This document shows, one piece after another, positions 5,672-6,009 of a stretch of 6,009 nucleotides of DNA. Position 1 is the first letter of the stretch. Every line of letters begins with the position of its first letter. A program made the position numbers and the translations under genes. The DNA is from Rubrobacteraceae bacterium (GTDB lineage Bacteria > Actinomycetota > Rubrobacteria > Rubrobacterales > Rubrobacteraceae), in assembly GCA_013698525.1 (NCBI GenBank), contig JACCSM010000159.1, forward strand, positions 1 through 6,009, given 5' to 3'. Below the pieces are notes generated by a model, which worked only from the letters and a program-made list of their open reading frames with translations, was not told the DNA's origin and did no database searches.

Positions 5672-6009
5672 CTAATCCTTCCCCGAGACTGCGGCTACGG
5701 CGCCGAGTGCTATGTAGATCCCACCCGTCACGTAGCGTCCGACCCGCCGCAAGCCCGCGCCTGCGCTCTGCTTCCTGATCCAATCGCCAGCCGTACCGCC
5801 GAGCAGCGCGTAGAGGCCGTCCGTGAACAAACCGAGAATGGCGAGTGTGGCACCGAGGACCACCACCTGCGTCCAGGCAGCACCCCTGGAAGGATCGACG
5901 AACTGTGGCAGTAAGGCCAGGAAGAACAGCGCGACCTTCGGGTTGAGGACCTGCACGAGCACGCTCTGTGAAAAGACCCGAGAGCGGTTTCCTCCGCCTC
6001 CTGAGGGCG
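5672..6009 (-). CDS. LysE/RhtB family exporter, C-terminal part, cut by window edge
   Basis: About 111 residues from the C-terminal half of a membrane exporter of the LysE/RhtB family, which usually expels amino acids or related metabolites in exchange for protons. The reading frame is open to the window end (upstream residues read PSGGGGNRSRVFSQS), so the GTG at 5962 is an internal Val, not the start. The diagnostic block VLNPKVALFFLALLPQFVDP is clear and follows the usual F-x-Q/G-x-L-VQ lead-in. Next come a long hydrophobic stretch with LGATLAILGLFTDGLYALLGG and a last helix GRYVTGGIYIALGAVAAVSG. Whole proteins of the family are about 205-215 residues, so roughly half is missing. The gene ends 10 bp before the oxidoreductase start, suggesting an operon; it may export a product of that pathway. 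Family is firm; substrate is unknown. Confidence 0.9.
   Translation of the reverse strand, partial: PSGGGGNRSRVFSQSVLVQVLNPKVALFFLALLPQFVDPSRGAAWTQVVVLGATLAILGLFTDGLYALLGGTAGDWIRKQSAGAGLRRVGRYVTGGIYIALGAVAAVSGKD

Noticed and set aside
5672..5962. Treating the GTG at 5962 as the start of a 96-residue membrane protein
   Set aside because: The frame stays open to the window end, and the upstream residues fit the LysE/RhtB family lead-in to the LNPK block, so this is an internal Val of a longer gene.

Overview
The window is GC-rich and gap-poor, with strong purine-rich ribosome sites, GTG/TTG start options and an F420-type oxidoreductase. This suggests a high-GC actinobacterium, possibly of the Rubrobacter/Thermoleophilia type, but the assignment is an inference from style and gene families, not from a marker gene. 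Six protein genes are clear, two of them cut by the window edges, and a seventh small gene is well supported.

Positions 1-3922, minus strand: one tightly packed operon, read right to left. It encodes a fused double-ATPase EcfA, the transmembrane coupling protein EcfT (its ATG follows the ecfA stop codon directly), a membrane S-component that binds the substrate, and the first 192 residues of an S-adenosylhomocysteine hydrolase (AhcY) homologue. Together the first three make a complete energy-coupling-factor (ECF) importer. The AhcY-like enzyme keeps the catalytic Lys/Asp and the NAD-proximal Thr region, but has lost the usual adenosine-pocket residues. It is therefore probably a paralogue with an altered substrate, and the importer may bring in that substrate or a related compound.

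Positions 3923-4043: a 121-bp divergent intergenic region. It holds the upstream region of the ecf operon and a good -10 box for the plus-strand pair.

Positions 4044-4635, plus strand: a two-gene cassette. A 66-residue basic protein overlaps by 56 bp a 148-residue minimal nucleotidyltransferase of the DNA-polymerase-beta fold. The layout is like a toxin-antitoxin or defence module, but no function can be assigned from sequence alone.

Positions 4651-6009, minus strand: a luciferase-like, probably F420-dependent oxidoreductase that closely resembles the TIGR03842 (CPS_4043) family, preceded by the C-terminal half of a LysE/RhtB exporter 10 bp away. These two are probably co-transcribed and run convergently into the nucleotidyltransferase gene with only 15 bp between stop codons. 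No tRNA, rRNA, CRISPR array, insertion sequence or convincing terminator was seen.
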